Assembly: GCF_016405905.1 (NCBI RefSeq)
Contig: NZ_JAEFCB010000002.1
Span: forward strand, 331,861 to 395,860
DNA from: Variovorax sp. IB41
GTDB lineage: Bacteria; Pseudomonadota; Gammaproteobacteria; Burkholderiales; Burkholderiaceae_C
Length of the DNA stretch: 64,000 nucleotides
Direction: 5' to 3'
How positions within the stretch are numbered: the stretch's first letter is position 1; the number at the start of each line of letters is the position of its first letter. Under the pieces are notes generated by a model. The model searched no databases, was not told the origin of the DNA, and was given only the letters and a program-made list of their open reading frames with translations. Shown piece by piece: positions 27,377-35,917 of this stretch. The position numbers were made by a program, and so were the translations under genes.

Positions 27377-28354
27377 TCAGGATTCCGCCGGTTCGATCGG
27401 CACGCGGCGCTCGCGCACCGTGAGCCATGCACCGGCGGCGCCGCAGACCGCGATCATCGAAATGCCGATGAGCGAATAGCGGTCGGGCACTTGGGAAAAA
27501 ATGAGCCAGCCGCCCAGCATGGCAAAGGCGATCTGCGCATAGAGGTACGGCGTGAGCGTGGAGGCGGGCGCGCGCTGGTAGGCCAGGATCAGGATGAAGT
27601 GACCCACAGTGCCCATGAACCCCATGAGGCACAGCAGCGCCCACCACTCCCACGAGGGAAGCGCGGTCCATGCGAAAGGCAGCGCGAGCGACGCGATGAG
27701 CGCGCCGACCCAGCCGGTATAGAAATGCATCGTGAGCGGGTTCTCGGTCTGCGCGAGCTTGCTGGTGAGCACCTGGAACCAGGCGTTGGTCAACACCAGG
27801 CCGATCGGCAGAAGAATGGCCCAGCTGAACGCATCGCCGCCGGGCCTGAGGATCACCAGCGTGCCGATGAAGCCGCCCGCCACCAGCGCCCAGCGCAGCG
27901 GCGAGACGTACTCCTTGAGCGTGGTCGCCGCGAGCAGCGTGATCACCAGCGGCGCGATCAGCACGATCGAGGTGAATTCGGCCAGCGGCATGTAGCGCAG
28001 GCTCAGGAAGGCCAGCGTGCTCGACACCAGCAGCAGCGCGCCGCGCAGCAGCTGGTAGCGCGGGTGCCGGGTGCGCAGCAATGCCGTGCCACGCAGCGGC
28101 AGCAGCACCGCCGTGGTGGCGACGGCCTGAAACGCATAGCGGAACCACACGCCCATCAGGATCGGCACGCCGGCCGTCGATGCCTTGGTGGCCGTGTCGA
28201 GCGTGGCGAAGCAGGCCACCGCAACGATCACCATGCCGATGCCCGCGAGGATGCGTTCGGACTCCTTGCTGCGGCTCATCTGCTGCGCCGCGCGTGCATT
28301 CGCCAGCGCAGCGCTGGCCGCGCCGTCGATGCCGGGCCCGGGGCTCTGGCTCAC
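27377..28354 (-). CDS. EamA/DMT-family transporter
   Basis: 325-residue membrane protein with ten predicted helices in two EamA halves (first from about residue 40, second from about residue 180). GTG 28354 overlaps the rnm stop codon as GTGA, suggesting translational coupling; an ATG at 28279 (MSRSKES) is a plausible alternative. Inserted between rnm and yciO on one transcript. Substrate unknown; relatives export amino acids or metabolites such as S-adenosylmethionine. Confidence 0.88.
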   Translation of the reverse strand: MSQSPGPGIDGAASAALANARAAQQMSRSKESERILAGIGMVIVAVACFATLDTATKASTAGVPILMGVWFRYAFQAVATTAVLLPLRGTALLRTRHPRYQLLRGALLLVSSTLAFLSLRYMPLAEFTSIVLIAPLVITLLAATTLKEYVSPLRWALVAGGFIGTLVILRPGGDAFSWAILLPIGLVLTNAWFQVLTSKLAQTENPLTMHFYTGWVGALIASLALPFAWTALPSWEWWALLCLMGFMGTVGHFILILAYQRAPASTLTPYLYAQIAFAMLGGWLIFSQVPDRYSLIGISMIAVCGAAGAWLTVRERRVPIEPAES

Positions 28355-29208
28355 TGCTGGATGCGGTGGCCGAGCAGTTCCCACACCGGCGTCAAGGCGC
28401 CAGGCAACGGTGGCAGCTTGCCGAGATCGCAGTGGCTCTCGTCGGGGCTGTGGAAATCGCTGCCGCGGGATGCGGCGAAATCGAACTCGAGCGCCTTGTC
28501 GGCGTACTCGACATATTCGGCCGGGGTGTGGCTGCCGGTGACCACCTCGATCGCCTGGCCGCCATGCGCCTTGAACTCGAGGAACAGCGCGTACTCCTCG
28601 TTGGCCGAGAACTTGTAGCGGCCCGGGTGCGCGATCACGGCCATGCCCTTGGCGGCGGTGATCCAGTGCACCGCGTCCTTGAGCGACGCCCAGCGGTGCG
28701 GCACGTAGCCCGGCTTGCCTTCGGTGAGGAACTTGCGGAACACCTCGGAGGTGTCGCGGCAGTGCCCCTGCTCGACCAGGAAGCGCGCGAAGTGCGTGCG
28801 CGAGATGAGTTCGGGATTGCCGACGAATTTGAGAGCGCCCTCATACGCGCCATGGATGCCGACCTTGGCCAGCCCCTCGGACATTTCCTGCGCGCGCTTG
28901 CCGCGGCCGCCGCGCGTGTCGTAGAGGCCCTGCGTCATCGCGGCGTCGTCGGGGTCGAAGCCCAGGCCGACGATGTGCACGGTTTCGTTCGCGAAGGTCA
29001 CCGAGATCTCGGTGCCCGTGAGGTAGCGCATGCCGTTGTCGCGCGCCGCGGCCGCTGCGCGGTGCTGGCCGCCGACCTCGTCGTGGTCGGTGAGGGCCCA
29101 CAGCTCGACCCCGTTGGCGGCTGCGCGTGCAGCCAGTTCTTCGGGCGTCAATGTGCCGTCGGAGACCACGGAGTGGCAGTGAAGATCGGCATTGAGAATG
29201 GAGGACAC
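28351..29208 (-). CDS. rnm: PHP-domain phosphoesterase, RNase AM (YciV/TrpH) type
   Basis: 285-residue metal-dependent phosphoesterase. PHP motifs in order: DLHCHSVVSDG (residues 8-18), ALTDHDEVGG (near 38), GTEISV (near 65), HPGRY (near 193) and GSDFHSPDE (near 247). E. coli Rnm/YciV is a 5'-3' exoribonuclease that trims rRNA 5' ends, also reported to act on 3',5'-bisphosphonucleotides. The start is GTG 29208. First gene of the rnm - DMT - yciO - M50 - trpS run. Confidence 0.9.
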   Translation of the reverse strand: MSSILNADLHCHSVVSDGTLTPEELAARAAANGVELWALTDHDEVGGQHRAAAAARDNGMRYLTGTEISVTFANETVHIVGLGFDPDDAAMTQGLYDTRGGRGKRAQEMSEGLAKVGIHGAYEGALKFVGNPELISRTHFARFLVEQGHCRDTSEVFRKFLTEGKPGYVPHRWASLKDAVHWITAAKGMAVIAHPGRYKFSANEEYALFLEFKAHGGQAIEVVTGSHTPAEYVEYADKALEFDFAASRGSDFHSPDESHCDLGKLPPLPGALTPVWELLGHRIQQ

Positions 29209-29276
29209 CCCGCCATTCTAGGGGGTCTGGAACGCTGATGCGGGCGCATGGATGCTATGTGAGACGCTACTAAATA

Positions 29277-29410
29277 AATAGCATTAACGTGACACGGGAT
29301 GCGGGCTCGCGAGGTGTGAAGAAACCGTAGCGAGCGCCTTGAGCTCGCAGCGAGGACCGCAACCGTACTCCGTACGGTGAGGACCGCAGGTGCGAGATCG
29401 AGGCGCGCAG
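29277..29410. repeat. Intergenic element with palindrome and direct repeats
   Basis: In the 221 bases between rnm and the CorA-like gene. A perfect inverted repeat CCGTAC-TCC-GTACGG (about 29363-29377) is flanked by direct repeats GCGAGGACCGCAA and GTGAGGACCGCAG. Further out lie GAGCGCCTTGAGCTCGC and GCGAGATCGAGGCGC, imperfect inverted repeats. The left edge is AT-rich (TAAATAAATAGCATT). Looks like a miniature palindromic unit; no second copy was found in the window. Confidence 0.5.
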
Positions 29411-29429
29411 CAGGTTTATTCGCACCTCG

Positions 29430-30476
29430 TCAGCGCTTCTTGCGGAATGCCGCCCATGCCGCCACCGCGGTAAAGCTCGCGACGATCGCCACCACGATCC
29501 AGAACCCATGCTTGTGCTCGGCCAGAGGAATGCCTCCCACGTTCATGCCGAACAGGCCCGCCAGGATGTTGATCGGCAGCGCCAGCACCGTCACCACCGT
29601 CAGCACGAAGAGGCTGCGGTTGTTGTCCTCGTTGACGTTGGCCGCGATCTCTTCCTGCAGGAGCTTGATGCGCTCCTGCAGCGCCTGCATGTCGCGCAGC
29701 ACCACCGAGAACTCCTCGGTCGAGCCGCGCAACTCCTGCGCATCGGGCTCCGACATCCACGAAGGCGGCCCTTGCAGCAGCCGGAACAGCGCGGCCGGCT
29801 CGGGCGCCAGCAGCCGTTGCAGCCGCACCAGCAGGCGCCGCAGCACCCCGAGGCGCGCGCGCTTGTGGTCGAGCCGGCCGGCAAGCAGTTCGTCTTCGAT
29901 GTGGTCGATGCGCGAGGTGACGCCGCGCACGATCTTCACCAGCACGTCGGCCTGCGCGCGCAAGAGGTGCTCGAGCAGTTCGGTGCTCGAGCGCGGCGCA
30001 TCGCCCGCCTTCACCGCCGTGCGCAGCGCATCGACCGAGCGCAGCGGCTTCGTGCGCGCCGTGACCACCAGGCGCGGGCCCACGCTGATCCACAGCGTGG
30101 AGATATCGGAAGGCTCGAAGCTGAACTCGAAGTGCACGTCGTTGATGACCGCGATCAGCGAGTCGTCCGCGCGCTCGATGCGCGTGGAGGGCAGGCCGTC
30201 GTGCAGCGTCTCGTAGAAGGTATCGGAGAGCTTCGCGTGCCGCAGCAGCCAACGCTCGGCCTGCGCGTGGCTCAAATTGAAATGCAGCCACACATACGCG
30301 CCACCGCCGTCATCGACAGCAGCGTCTTCGGGCTGCGCGCCGAGCCACGCCGCCGCCTCTGCCGAATCGATGGCGCGCGCGGGCTCGGGCGCCGCGGCGT
30401 CGAACAGGTAGCCGCAGATCAGCCCGGCTTCGTCGCCGCCATAGGACTGGGCGGCGAGATCATGGAATGCCGACAA
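29430..30476 (-). CDS. CorA/ZntB-like divalent-cation transporter
   Basis: 348-residue protein. Large soluble N-terminal domain (residues 1-285, long helices near 165-285), then two C-terminal transmembrane helices with the CorA signature GLFGMNVGGIPL between them (near residue 307). The post-signature loop is AEHKHGFW rather than the PE-rich loop of CorA proper, closer to ZntB. Starts at TTG 30476, 9 bases after the Pit transporter stop, with no clear ribosome-binding site, so translation is probably coupled. Mg2+ or Zn2+ are candidate ions; phosphate is co-transported with metal by Pit systems, which would explain the pairing. Confidence 0.88.
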   Translation of the reverse strand: MSAFHDLAAQSYGGDEAGLICGYLFDAAAPEPARAIDSAEAAAWLGAQPEDAAVDDGGGAYVWLHFNLSHAQAERWLLRHAKLSDTFYETLHDGLPSTRIERADDSLIAVINDVHFEFSFEPSDISTLWISVGPRLVVTARTKPLRSVDALRTAVKAGDAPRSSTELLEHLLRAQADVLVKIVRGVTSRIDHIEDELLAGRLDHKRARLGVLRRLLVRLQRLLAPEPAALFRLLQGPPSWMSEPDAQELRGSTEEFSVVLRDMQALQERIKLLQEEIAANVNEDNNRSLFVLTVVTVLALPINILAGLFGMNVGGIPLAEHKHGFWIVVAIVASFTAVAAWAAFRKKR

Positions 30477-30485
30477 GGTGCGTGA

Positions 30486-32129
30486 TCAGAAAAGACGGGT
30501 GAAGAGCCAGTAGAGCGAGCCCGACAGCAGCATGGCCACCGGCAGCGTCAGCACCCAGGCGAGCGCCAGGTTGCGCAGCGTGGACATCTGCAGGCCCGAG
30601 CCGCTGGCCGTCATCGTGCCGGCCACGCCGGAGGAGAGCACGTGCGTGGTCGAGACCGGCAGGCCATACATGTCGGCCGCGCCGATGGTGAGCATGGCCA
30701 CCACTTCGGCCGATGCGCCCTGCGCGTAGCTCAGGTGCGTCTTCCCGATTTTTTCGCCCACGGTGACCACGATGCGCTTCCAGCCGATCATCGTGCCCAG
30801 GCCGAGCGCGATGGCCACGGCGATCTTGACCCACAGCGGAATGAAGCGCGTCGCATCGTCCAGCTCCTGGCGGAAGGCGTTGACCCGCAGCTTGGTCTCC
30901 TCGTCGAACTTCGCGGCGCCGCTCTTGTCGAGGTGGCGAATGGCCTCGGAGGCCAGGTACATGTCGTTGCGCACGTTGGCGACGGCCTCGGCCGGCACCG
31001 CGGCGAGCGAGCCGTGCTCGCGCACCTGCTGGCCGATGCTGCCGGCGGTCGCGGCCAGCGCGGGCAAGACCTTGTCGTTGAACTCGCGGGTGCGCACATA
31101 GGTGGAGAGCGCATCGCGCGAAGCCGCCGGCGTTGTCGCCGCCAGTGCGGGCAGCGAGGTCGGCACGCTGCGGTTGAGCGCGTTCTGCGCCATCTCGGCC
31201 ACGGCCACGAACTTGACCGTCTCGTTGGCGGGCATCGCGCGGTTCAGCGCATAGGCCATCGGCACCGTGCCGACCAGGATCAGCATGATCAGCCCCATGC
31301 CCTTCTGTCCATCGTTGGAACCGTGCGCGAACGACACGCCGGTGCAGGTGAGGATCAGCAGACCACGAATCCACCACGGGGGCGGCGTGTTGCCCTTGGG
31401 CTCTTCATACAGCGCGCGGTTCTTCACGAAGGCGCGCAGCGCCAGCAGCAGCAGCGCCGCGCAGCCGAAGCCCACCATCGGCGAGAGCAGGAGCGAATAG
31501 CCCACTTTGGTGGCCTGCCCCCAGTCGACGCCGCTGGTGCCGTCGCGCCCATGCATGAGCGCGTTGGCAATGCCCACGCCGATGATCGAGCCGATCAGCG
31601 TGTGCGACGACGACGCCGGCAGCCCCAGCCACCAGGTGCCCAGGTTCCAGATGATCGCGGCGATCAGGAGCGCGAACACCATCGCGAAGCCCGCGCCCGA
31701 GCCCACCTGCAGGATGAGCTCCACCGGCAGCAGCGCGATGATGCCGAAGGCCACCGCGCCGCTGGACGCCAGCACGCCCAGGAAATTGAAGAAGCCCGAC
31801 CACACCACCGCGAAGTTGGGCGGCAGCGAGTGCGTGTAGATCACCGTGGCCACCGCATTGGCCGTGTCGTGAAAGCCGTTGACGAACTCGAAGCCCAGCG
31901 CGATCAGGAGCGCCACGCCCAAAAGAATGTAGGGCACCCAGGTCGTCATGGGCGCGCCCGAGGCCGTGACGTCGCCCACCAGGCTCCACGCCGTGAAGAG
32001 CAATCCCGCGGCCAGCAGGCCCACGAAAGTGATCAGCGTGACCGGACCGGGCTTGGCATCGAGCTTGGGCCGGTGCGCCTCTGTGGGCGCGGCCGGCATC
32101 TCCGTATTCGGGGCGGCGAGCGTGTTCAT
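30486..32129 (-). CDS. pit: Low-affinity inorganic phosphate transporter, Pit/PHO4 family
   Basis: 547-residue inner-membrane symporter. Twin PHO4 signature regions: GFHDTANAVAT (near residue 95) in the N-terminal half and SFAHGSNDGQKGMG (near 275) in the C-terminal half. A central soluble loop of about 130 residues (330-455) separates the helix bundles. ATG 32129 (MNTLAAPN) is chosen; an in-frame ATG lies 57 bases upstream. Known Pit proteins move metal-phosphate complexes with protons. Divergent from ppk2, with Pho-box-like sites between; co-transcribed with the CorA-like gene. Confidence 0.93.
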   Translation of the reverse strand: MNTLAAPNTEMPAAPTEAHRPKLDAKPGPVTLITFVGLLAAGLLFTAWSLVGDVTASGAPMTTWVPYILLGVALLIALGFEFVNGFHDTANAVATVIYTHSLPPNFAVVWSGFFNFLGVLASSGAVAFGIIALLPVELILQVGSGAGFAMVFALLIAAIIWNLGTWWLGLPASSSHTLIGSIIGVGIANALMHGRDGTSGVDWGQATKVGYSLLLSPMVGFGCAALLLLALRAFVKNRALYEEPKGNTPPPWWIRGLLILTCTGVSFAHGSNDGQKGMGLIMLILVGTVPMAYALNRAMPANETVKFVAVAEMAQNALNRSVPTSLPALAATTPAASRDALSTYVRTREFNDKVLPALAATAGSIGQQVREHGSLAAVPAEAVANVRNDMYLASEAIRHLDKSGAAKFDEETKLRVNAFRQELDDATRFIPLWVKIAVAIALGLGTMIGWKRIVVTVGEKIGKTHLSYAQGASAEVVAMLTIGAADMYGLPVSTTHVLSSGVAGTMTASGSGLQMSTLRNLALAWVLTLPVAMLLSGSLYWLFTRLF

Positions 32130-32179
32130 GGGCGGTTTTTTTAGGGTGTTGGAGTGGCTGCACATGGTGTTCGCGCCGT

Positions 32180-32197
32180 GTGACAACGGCGTGTCGG
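32180..32197 (-). promoter_or_regulatory. Pho-box-like site facing pit
   Basis: Minus strand reads CCGACAC-GCCG-TTGTCAC: two 7-base half-sites with a 4-base spacer, the layout of a PhoB box (consensus CTGTCAT, N4, CTGTCAT). Matches are 4/7 and 5/7. Its downstream edge is 51 bases before the pit ATG. Confidence 0.5.
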
Positions 32198-32219
32198 CCT
32201 ACGAAAAGCCGCCGCCAAA

Positions 32220-32237
32220 CCGTCACGCCGCAGTCAT
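32220..32237 (+). promoter_or_regulatory. Pho-box-like site facing ppk2
   Basis: Plus strand reads CCGTCAC-GCCG-CAGTCAT, again 7-4-7, with 5/7 and 6/7 matches to the PhoB half-site CTGTCAT. Its downstream edge is 52 bases before the ppk2 ATG, mirroring the site on the other side. Confidence 0.6.
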
Positions 32238-32288
32238 ACGGGGCGTGCAGCATGCTTTTTTCTTCCCCCCACTTCCTTCTTCCTCATC

Positions 32289-33209
32289 ATGCTGCCGAGC
32301 GCCCTTCCCGACCACGACGACCTGATGCAACGCATCGCCCGCGACCTGATCGACAGCTACGACGAAGAGCTCGAGCTGGAGATCGAAGACCGCAACATCG
32401 ACGGGCTCGACCCCGCCGCCGTGGTCGCGACCGACAAGGCCGCGCGCCAGGCCTATTTCAAGGAGCTGTTCCGCCTGCAGGGCGAACTGGTCAAGCTGCA
32501 GGACTGGGTGCAGCACAGCAAGCAGAAGGTCGTCATCCTGTTCGAAGGCCGCGATGCGGCGGGCAAGGGCGGCGTCATCAAGCGCATCACGCAGCGCCTG
32601 AACCCGCGCGTGGCCCGCGTGGCCGCGCTGCCCGCGCCCAACGACCGCGAACGCACACAGTGGTACTTCCAGCGCTATGCCGCGCACCTGCCGGCCGCCG
32701 GCGAGATGGTGCTCTTCGACCGCAGCTGGTACAACCGCGCCGGCGTCGAGCGCGTGATGGGTTTTTGCAGCGACGACGAGTACGAGGAGTTCTTTCGCAC
32801 CGTGCCCGAGTTCGAGAAGATGCTCGTGCGCTCGGGCATCAAGCTCATCAAGTACTGGTTCTCCATCACCGACGACGAGCAGCACATGCGCTTTCTCGGC
32901 CGCATCCACGATCCGCTCAAGCAATGGAAGCTGAGCCCCATGGACCTGGAGAGCCGCCGCCGCTGGGAGGAATACACCAAGGCCAAGGAAATCATGCTGG
33001 AGCGCACCCACATCCCCGAGGCGCCGTGGTGGGTGGTGCAGGCGGTCGACAAGAAGAAGGCGCGCCTGAACTGCATCAGCCACCTGCTGGGCCAGCTGCC
33101 CTACCAGGAAGTGGCGCATGCGCCGGTCGAACTGCCGGCGCGCGTGCGCCATGACGATTACCTGCGCCAGCCGGTGCCCGCCAACATGATCGTTCCGGAG
33201 ATTTACTAA
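32289..33209 (+). CDS. ppk2: Polyphosphate kinase 2 (PPK2 family)
   Basis: 306-residue cytosolic kinase. Walker A GRDAAGKGGVIKR near residue 88; lid/Walker B MVLFDRSWYNRAGVERVMGF near 138; KYWFSITDDEQ and the C-terminal WWVVQAVDKKKARLN match single-domain class I-type PPK2. These enzymes transfer phosphate between polyphosphate and nucleotides (GDP/ADP). Divergent from the pit-corA operon over 159 bases, making a phosphate uptake and storage module. Repeat B follows its stop codon directly. Confidence 0.94.
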   Translation: MLPSALPDHDDLMQRIARDLIDSYDEELELEIEDRNIDGLDPAAVVATDKAARQAYFKELFRLQGELVKLQDWVQHSKQKVVILFEGRDAAGKGGVIKRITQRLNPRVARVAALPAPNDRERTQWYFQRYAAHLPAAGEMVLFDRSWYNRAGVERVMGFCSDDEYEEFFRTVPEFEKMLVRSGIKLIKYWFSITDDEQHMRFLGRIHDPLKQWKLSPMDLESRRRWEEYTKAKEIMLERTHIPEAPWWVVQAVDKKKARLNCISHLLGQLPYQEVAHAPVELPARVRHDDYLRQPVPANMIVPEIY

Positions 33210-33303
33210 CCCCCAGTCTTCGCGCACTTCGTGTCGCTACGCCAACCCCCTTGCAGGGGGCAACACCAGCGGCCCGGCAAAGCCGGTTCCGCGGTGTTCC
33301 TGG
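33210..33303 (+). repeat. Repeat B, copy 2
   Basis: Begins at the base after the ppk2 stop codon. A 60-base block (33241-33300) is identical to 56581-56640. Contains hairpins CCCCC-TTGCA-GGGGG and CCGGC-AAA-GCCGG, the latter nested in CACC(A)GCGG / CCGCGGTG. No T-run, so not a simple intrinsic terminator. Confidence 0.92.
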
Positions 33304-33350
33304 ATTGAACTCTCGTTTGGCCGCCCGGCGCTTTGCCTTCACACTGCGCC

Positions 33351-34397
33351 ATGGCCCGTCGTTCCACCGCTTCCGTCTTCGCCCGCGCCTACCAGCGCAA
33401 CCTGAAGGCACTCACGAAGATCACGCTGAGCAACAGCAAGCGCGTGGCGGGCCAGGTGCATCGCGCGACCGCCAAGCGCCTGAAGCCGCCGCCCGGCAAG
33501 GGCGACTGGCTCAGCGGCATGGCAATCGGCGCGGGCGGGGCGCGCGGCTATCACCTGTTTCGCCCCGCGGGCCTGCAACTCGAGCCCGGAGAGAAGCTGC
33601 CACTCATGGTCATGCTGCACGGCTGCGGCCAGACCGGGCGCGACTTCGCGGCCAGCACGCGCATGAACGCGCTTGCGGCGCGCCAGCGCTTCCTGGTGCT
33701 CTACCCCGAGCAGGACCGCCTCGCCCATCCCCAAGGTTGCTGGAACTGGTACGAGCGCCGCTCCGGCAAGGCCGACGCCGAGGCCGCGACGCTGATGGCC
33801 GCGGTCGACCAGGCCTGCATGCTCTACCCCGTGGACCGCGAGCGCATCGCGCTGGCCGGACTCTCGGCCGGCGCCAGCATGGCGGCGCTGGTGGCCACGC
33901 GCTATCCGCAGCGCTTTCGCGCCGTCGTCATGCATTCGGGCGTGGCGCCCGGCGCCGCGAAATCGTCGGCCACCGCGCTCGGCGCGATGCGCGGCCAGAA
34001 CGTGCCGCCGATGCCCGTCACCGCGGTCGGCAAGGCGATGGGCGCCGCGGCCGTCTTCGCGACGCTGCCGCCGATGCTCGTGCTGCACGGCGATGCCGAT
34101 GCGGTGGTCGCGCCCAGCAACGCCGTCAACAGCGCCGCCGTGTGGGCGACGGCCGTGGGCGCGCGGCCCGGGCTGCCGCGCGACGTGCAGCGCGGCAAGC
34201 GCCGCCCGATGCGCGTGACCGACTTCAAGCGCAAGGGCCGCACGGTGGTGTCGTTGTGCGAAATCGCGGGGCTCGGGCATGCGTGGAGCGGCGGCGCGTC
34301 CAGGCTGCTGTTCAGCGACGCGGCCGGGCCCGATGCCACGCGCATGACCTGGGCCTTTGCGACCACGCAGTTCAGGCACGCGGCCAAGGCGGCCTGA
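33351..34397 (+). CDS. Extracellular-type PHB depolymerase/esterase (LpqC-like alpha/beta-hydrolase)
   Basis: 348-residue esterase of the PHB-depolymerase family (type 1 catalytic fold). Oxyanion-hole segment MVMLHGCGQTGRDFA (near residue 85). Nucleophile elbow LAGLSAGASMAA (Ser near 169). Acid in HGDADAVV (near 250). Catalytic His in GLGHAWSGG (near 308). The N-terminus (about 45 residues) is basic and lacks a convincing signal peptide, so an intracellular role or unusual export is possible. A convergent AraC regulator gene follows 9 bases away. Confidence 0.87.
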   Translation: MARRSTASVFARAYQRNLKALTKITLSNSKRVAGQVHRATAKRLKPPPGKGDWLSGMAIGAGGARGYHLFRPAGLQLEPGEKLPLMVMLHGCGQTGRDFAASTRMNALAARQRFLVLYPEQDRLAHPQGCWNWYERRSGKADAEAATLMAAVDQACMLYPVDRERIALAGLSAGASMAALVATRYPQRFRAVVMHSGVAPGAAKSSATALGAMRGQNVPPMPVTAVGKAMGAAAVFATLPPMLVLHGDADAVVAPSNAVNSAAVWATAVGARPGLPRDVQRGKRRPMRVTDFKRKGRTVVSLCEIAGLGHAWSGGASRLLFSDAAGPDATRMTWAFATTQFRHAAKAA

Positions 34398-34406
34398 AGA
34401 AGCCTT

Positions 34407-35333
34407 TCAGGCCGCGACGCTTTCGCGCGCCGCCGCGCGCCACGCACCGGGCGCCATGCCCTTCTCGCGCTTGAAGGCCTTGCTGAACGCGGCTTCCGAT
34501 TCATAGCCCACCGCGCCGGCGATGGTGCCCAGCGCCGCGTTGCCCTGGCCCAGCATGTTGCCGGCCTTGAACATGCGCCACTGCGTGAGGTATTCCAGCG
34601 GCGCCTGGCCCACGCGCTCGCGAAAGCGCTGCGCGAAGGCCGAGCGCGACAGGCTCGCGGCGGCGGCCAATGCTTCAACAGTCCAGTCGCGCGCCATGTC
34701 CTTGTGCATCGCGCGCAGGGCGGGGCCGATGCGCACGTCGGCCAGTGCGGCCAGCCAGCCCGTCTGCGAATCGCCGGCGGCCGCGACGTGCGCGCGCACC
34801 GCCTGCACGAACACGATGTCGGCCAGCCGGCTCACGAGCAGGCCGGAGCCAAGGCCGGGCTCGCCGGTTTCCATCGCGAGCAACTGCAGCGTGCCCTGCA
34901 GCGCGAGGGCGCGGGCCTGTTCCATCTTCACGTGCAGCAGAACCGGCAGCAGGTCGAGCAGGGGGCGCGCGGCGCGCTGGTCGAAGTGGAACCAGCCGCA
35001 GATCACCGAAGCCGCGGTGCCCGTTCCGCCGAGTTCGACGAGGCCGCCGATGCGGTCGCGAATGACCGATGCGCAGCTCACCGTGGGCGTGTTCGGATGG
35101 TCGCGCAGCACGTAGGGCGTGCCGTGCGCCAGCACATAGCAGTCGCCCGCGGCGAGCGCGACGGGCTGGTCCACGCCCTCCACTTCCAGCAGGCAACCGC
35201 CGCGCACCACGAGGCCGAAACGCGCGCTCTCGCCGCCGGCCAGGCTCACGCCCCAGGGCGCGCCGGCTTCGAGCCGGGCATACAGGGCGCTGCGCACGCG
35301 CATGGCCGCGAAAACGTCGTCGAGCGGGTCCAT
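34407..35333 (-). CDS. AraC-family regulator with cupin-type sensor domain
   Basis: 308-residue regulator. An N-terminal cupin_6-type domain (residues 5-185) resembles the group named after RCS-specific HTH regulators. C-terminal HTH_18 (residues 205-300; LAAAASLSRSAFAQRFRERV and VGYESEAAFSKAFKREKG). AGGAG lies 7 bases before ATG 35333. Transcribed divergently from an NTF2-like gene and DHA2 pump, which it probably regulates. The 113-base divergent gap has GTGGCAGTGGAC near the AraC start and ACTGTCCACCAC 45 bases further, a partial inverted repeat that could be its operator. Confidence 0.9.
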   Translation of the reverse strand: MDPLDDVFAAMRVRSALYARLEAGAPWGVSLAGGESARFGLVVRGGCLLEVEGVDQPVALAAGDCYVLAHGTPYVLRDHPNTPTVSCASVIRDRIGGLVELGGTGTAASVICGWFHFDQRAARPLLDLLPVLLHVKMEQARALALQGTLQLLAMETGEPGLGSGLLVSRLADIVFVQAVRAHVAAAGDSQTGWLAALADVRIGPALRAMHKDMARDWTVEALAAAASLSRSAFAQRFRERVGQAPLEYLTQWRMFKAGNMLGQGNAALGTIAGAVGYESEAAFSKAFKREKGMAPGAWRAAARESVAA

Positions 35334-35446
35334 GAAGGCTCCTGTGGCAGTGGACGAATGGACAAGATTGTCGGCTTTGCAGGCATTCACTGTCCACCAC
35401 CCGAGGCAGAAACTGCAGTCTCACTCTCTCAGCCCCGGAGCAGACC

Positions 35447-35833
35447 ATGAATGCCAACACCAACTTCGCCGAACTCGCCGACCGCTACGTCGCCCTCTGG
35501 AACCTGACGGACGCAGGCGCCCGCCGCGACGCCATCGCCAGCCTCTGGGTGCCGCAGGGCGAGCACTACGTACGCACCCTGCAGGCCAAGGGCTACGAGG
35601 CGCTGGTGCAGCGCGTCACCAGCTCGCACGAAAAGAATGTGCGCGACGCCGGCTTCGTCTTTCGCGCCACCGGCGATGCCCAGATGCTGCGCGACACCGT
35701 GATGTTCCATTGGCAGATGGTCCCTGCCGCGGGCGGCTCGGTCGCTGCGGTCGGGCTGGAGTTCCTGCTGCTGGCCGAAGACGGCCGCATCGCCATCGAC
35801 TACCAGTTCATCCTGCCGACGCCCGCCGTCTGA
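35447..35833 (+). CDS. NTF2-like / SnoaL-fold protein
   Basis: 128-residue small protein with the cone-shaped NTF2 fold pattern: N-terminal helix (ELADRYVALWNLTDAGARRD), a WVPQGEHYVRT strand, then a run of beta strands ending DYQFILP. The family includes cyclases, isomerases and non-enzymatic sensors; catalytic residues cannot be assigned. First gene of a likely two-gene unit with the DHA2 transporter, divergent from the AraC regulator. Confidence 0.8.
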   Translation: MNANTNFAELADRYVALWNLTDAGARRDAIASLWVPQGEHYVRTLQAKGYEALVQRVTSSHEKNVRDAGFVFRATGDAQMLRDTVMFHWQMVPAAGGSVAAVGLEFLLLAEDGRIAIDYQFILPTPAV

Positions 35834-35917
35834 TCGCCCGATCGTCCGAAGAACGCCCGGCCATGACCTCGGAGGTCATTGCCGCCAGTTGCCGTCACCC
35901 CAACACTCGAGCCCGAC

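Noticed and set aside
33241..33333. Short peptide frames through repeat B
   Set aside because: They come only from the repeat sequence, lack ribosome-binding sites and are not in a consistent frame between copies.
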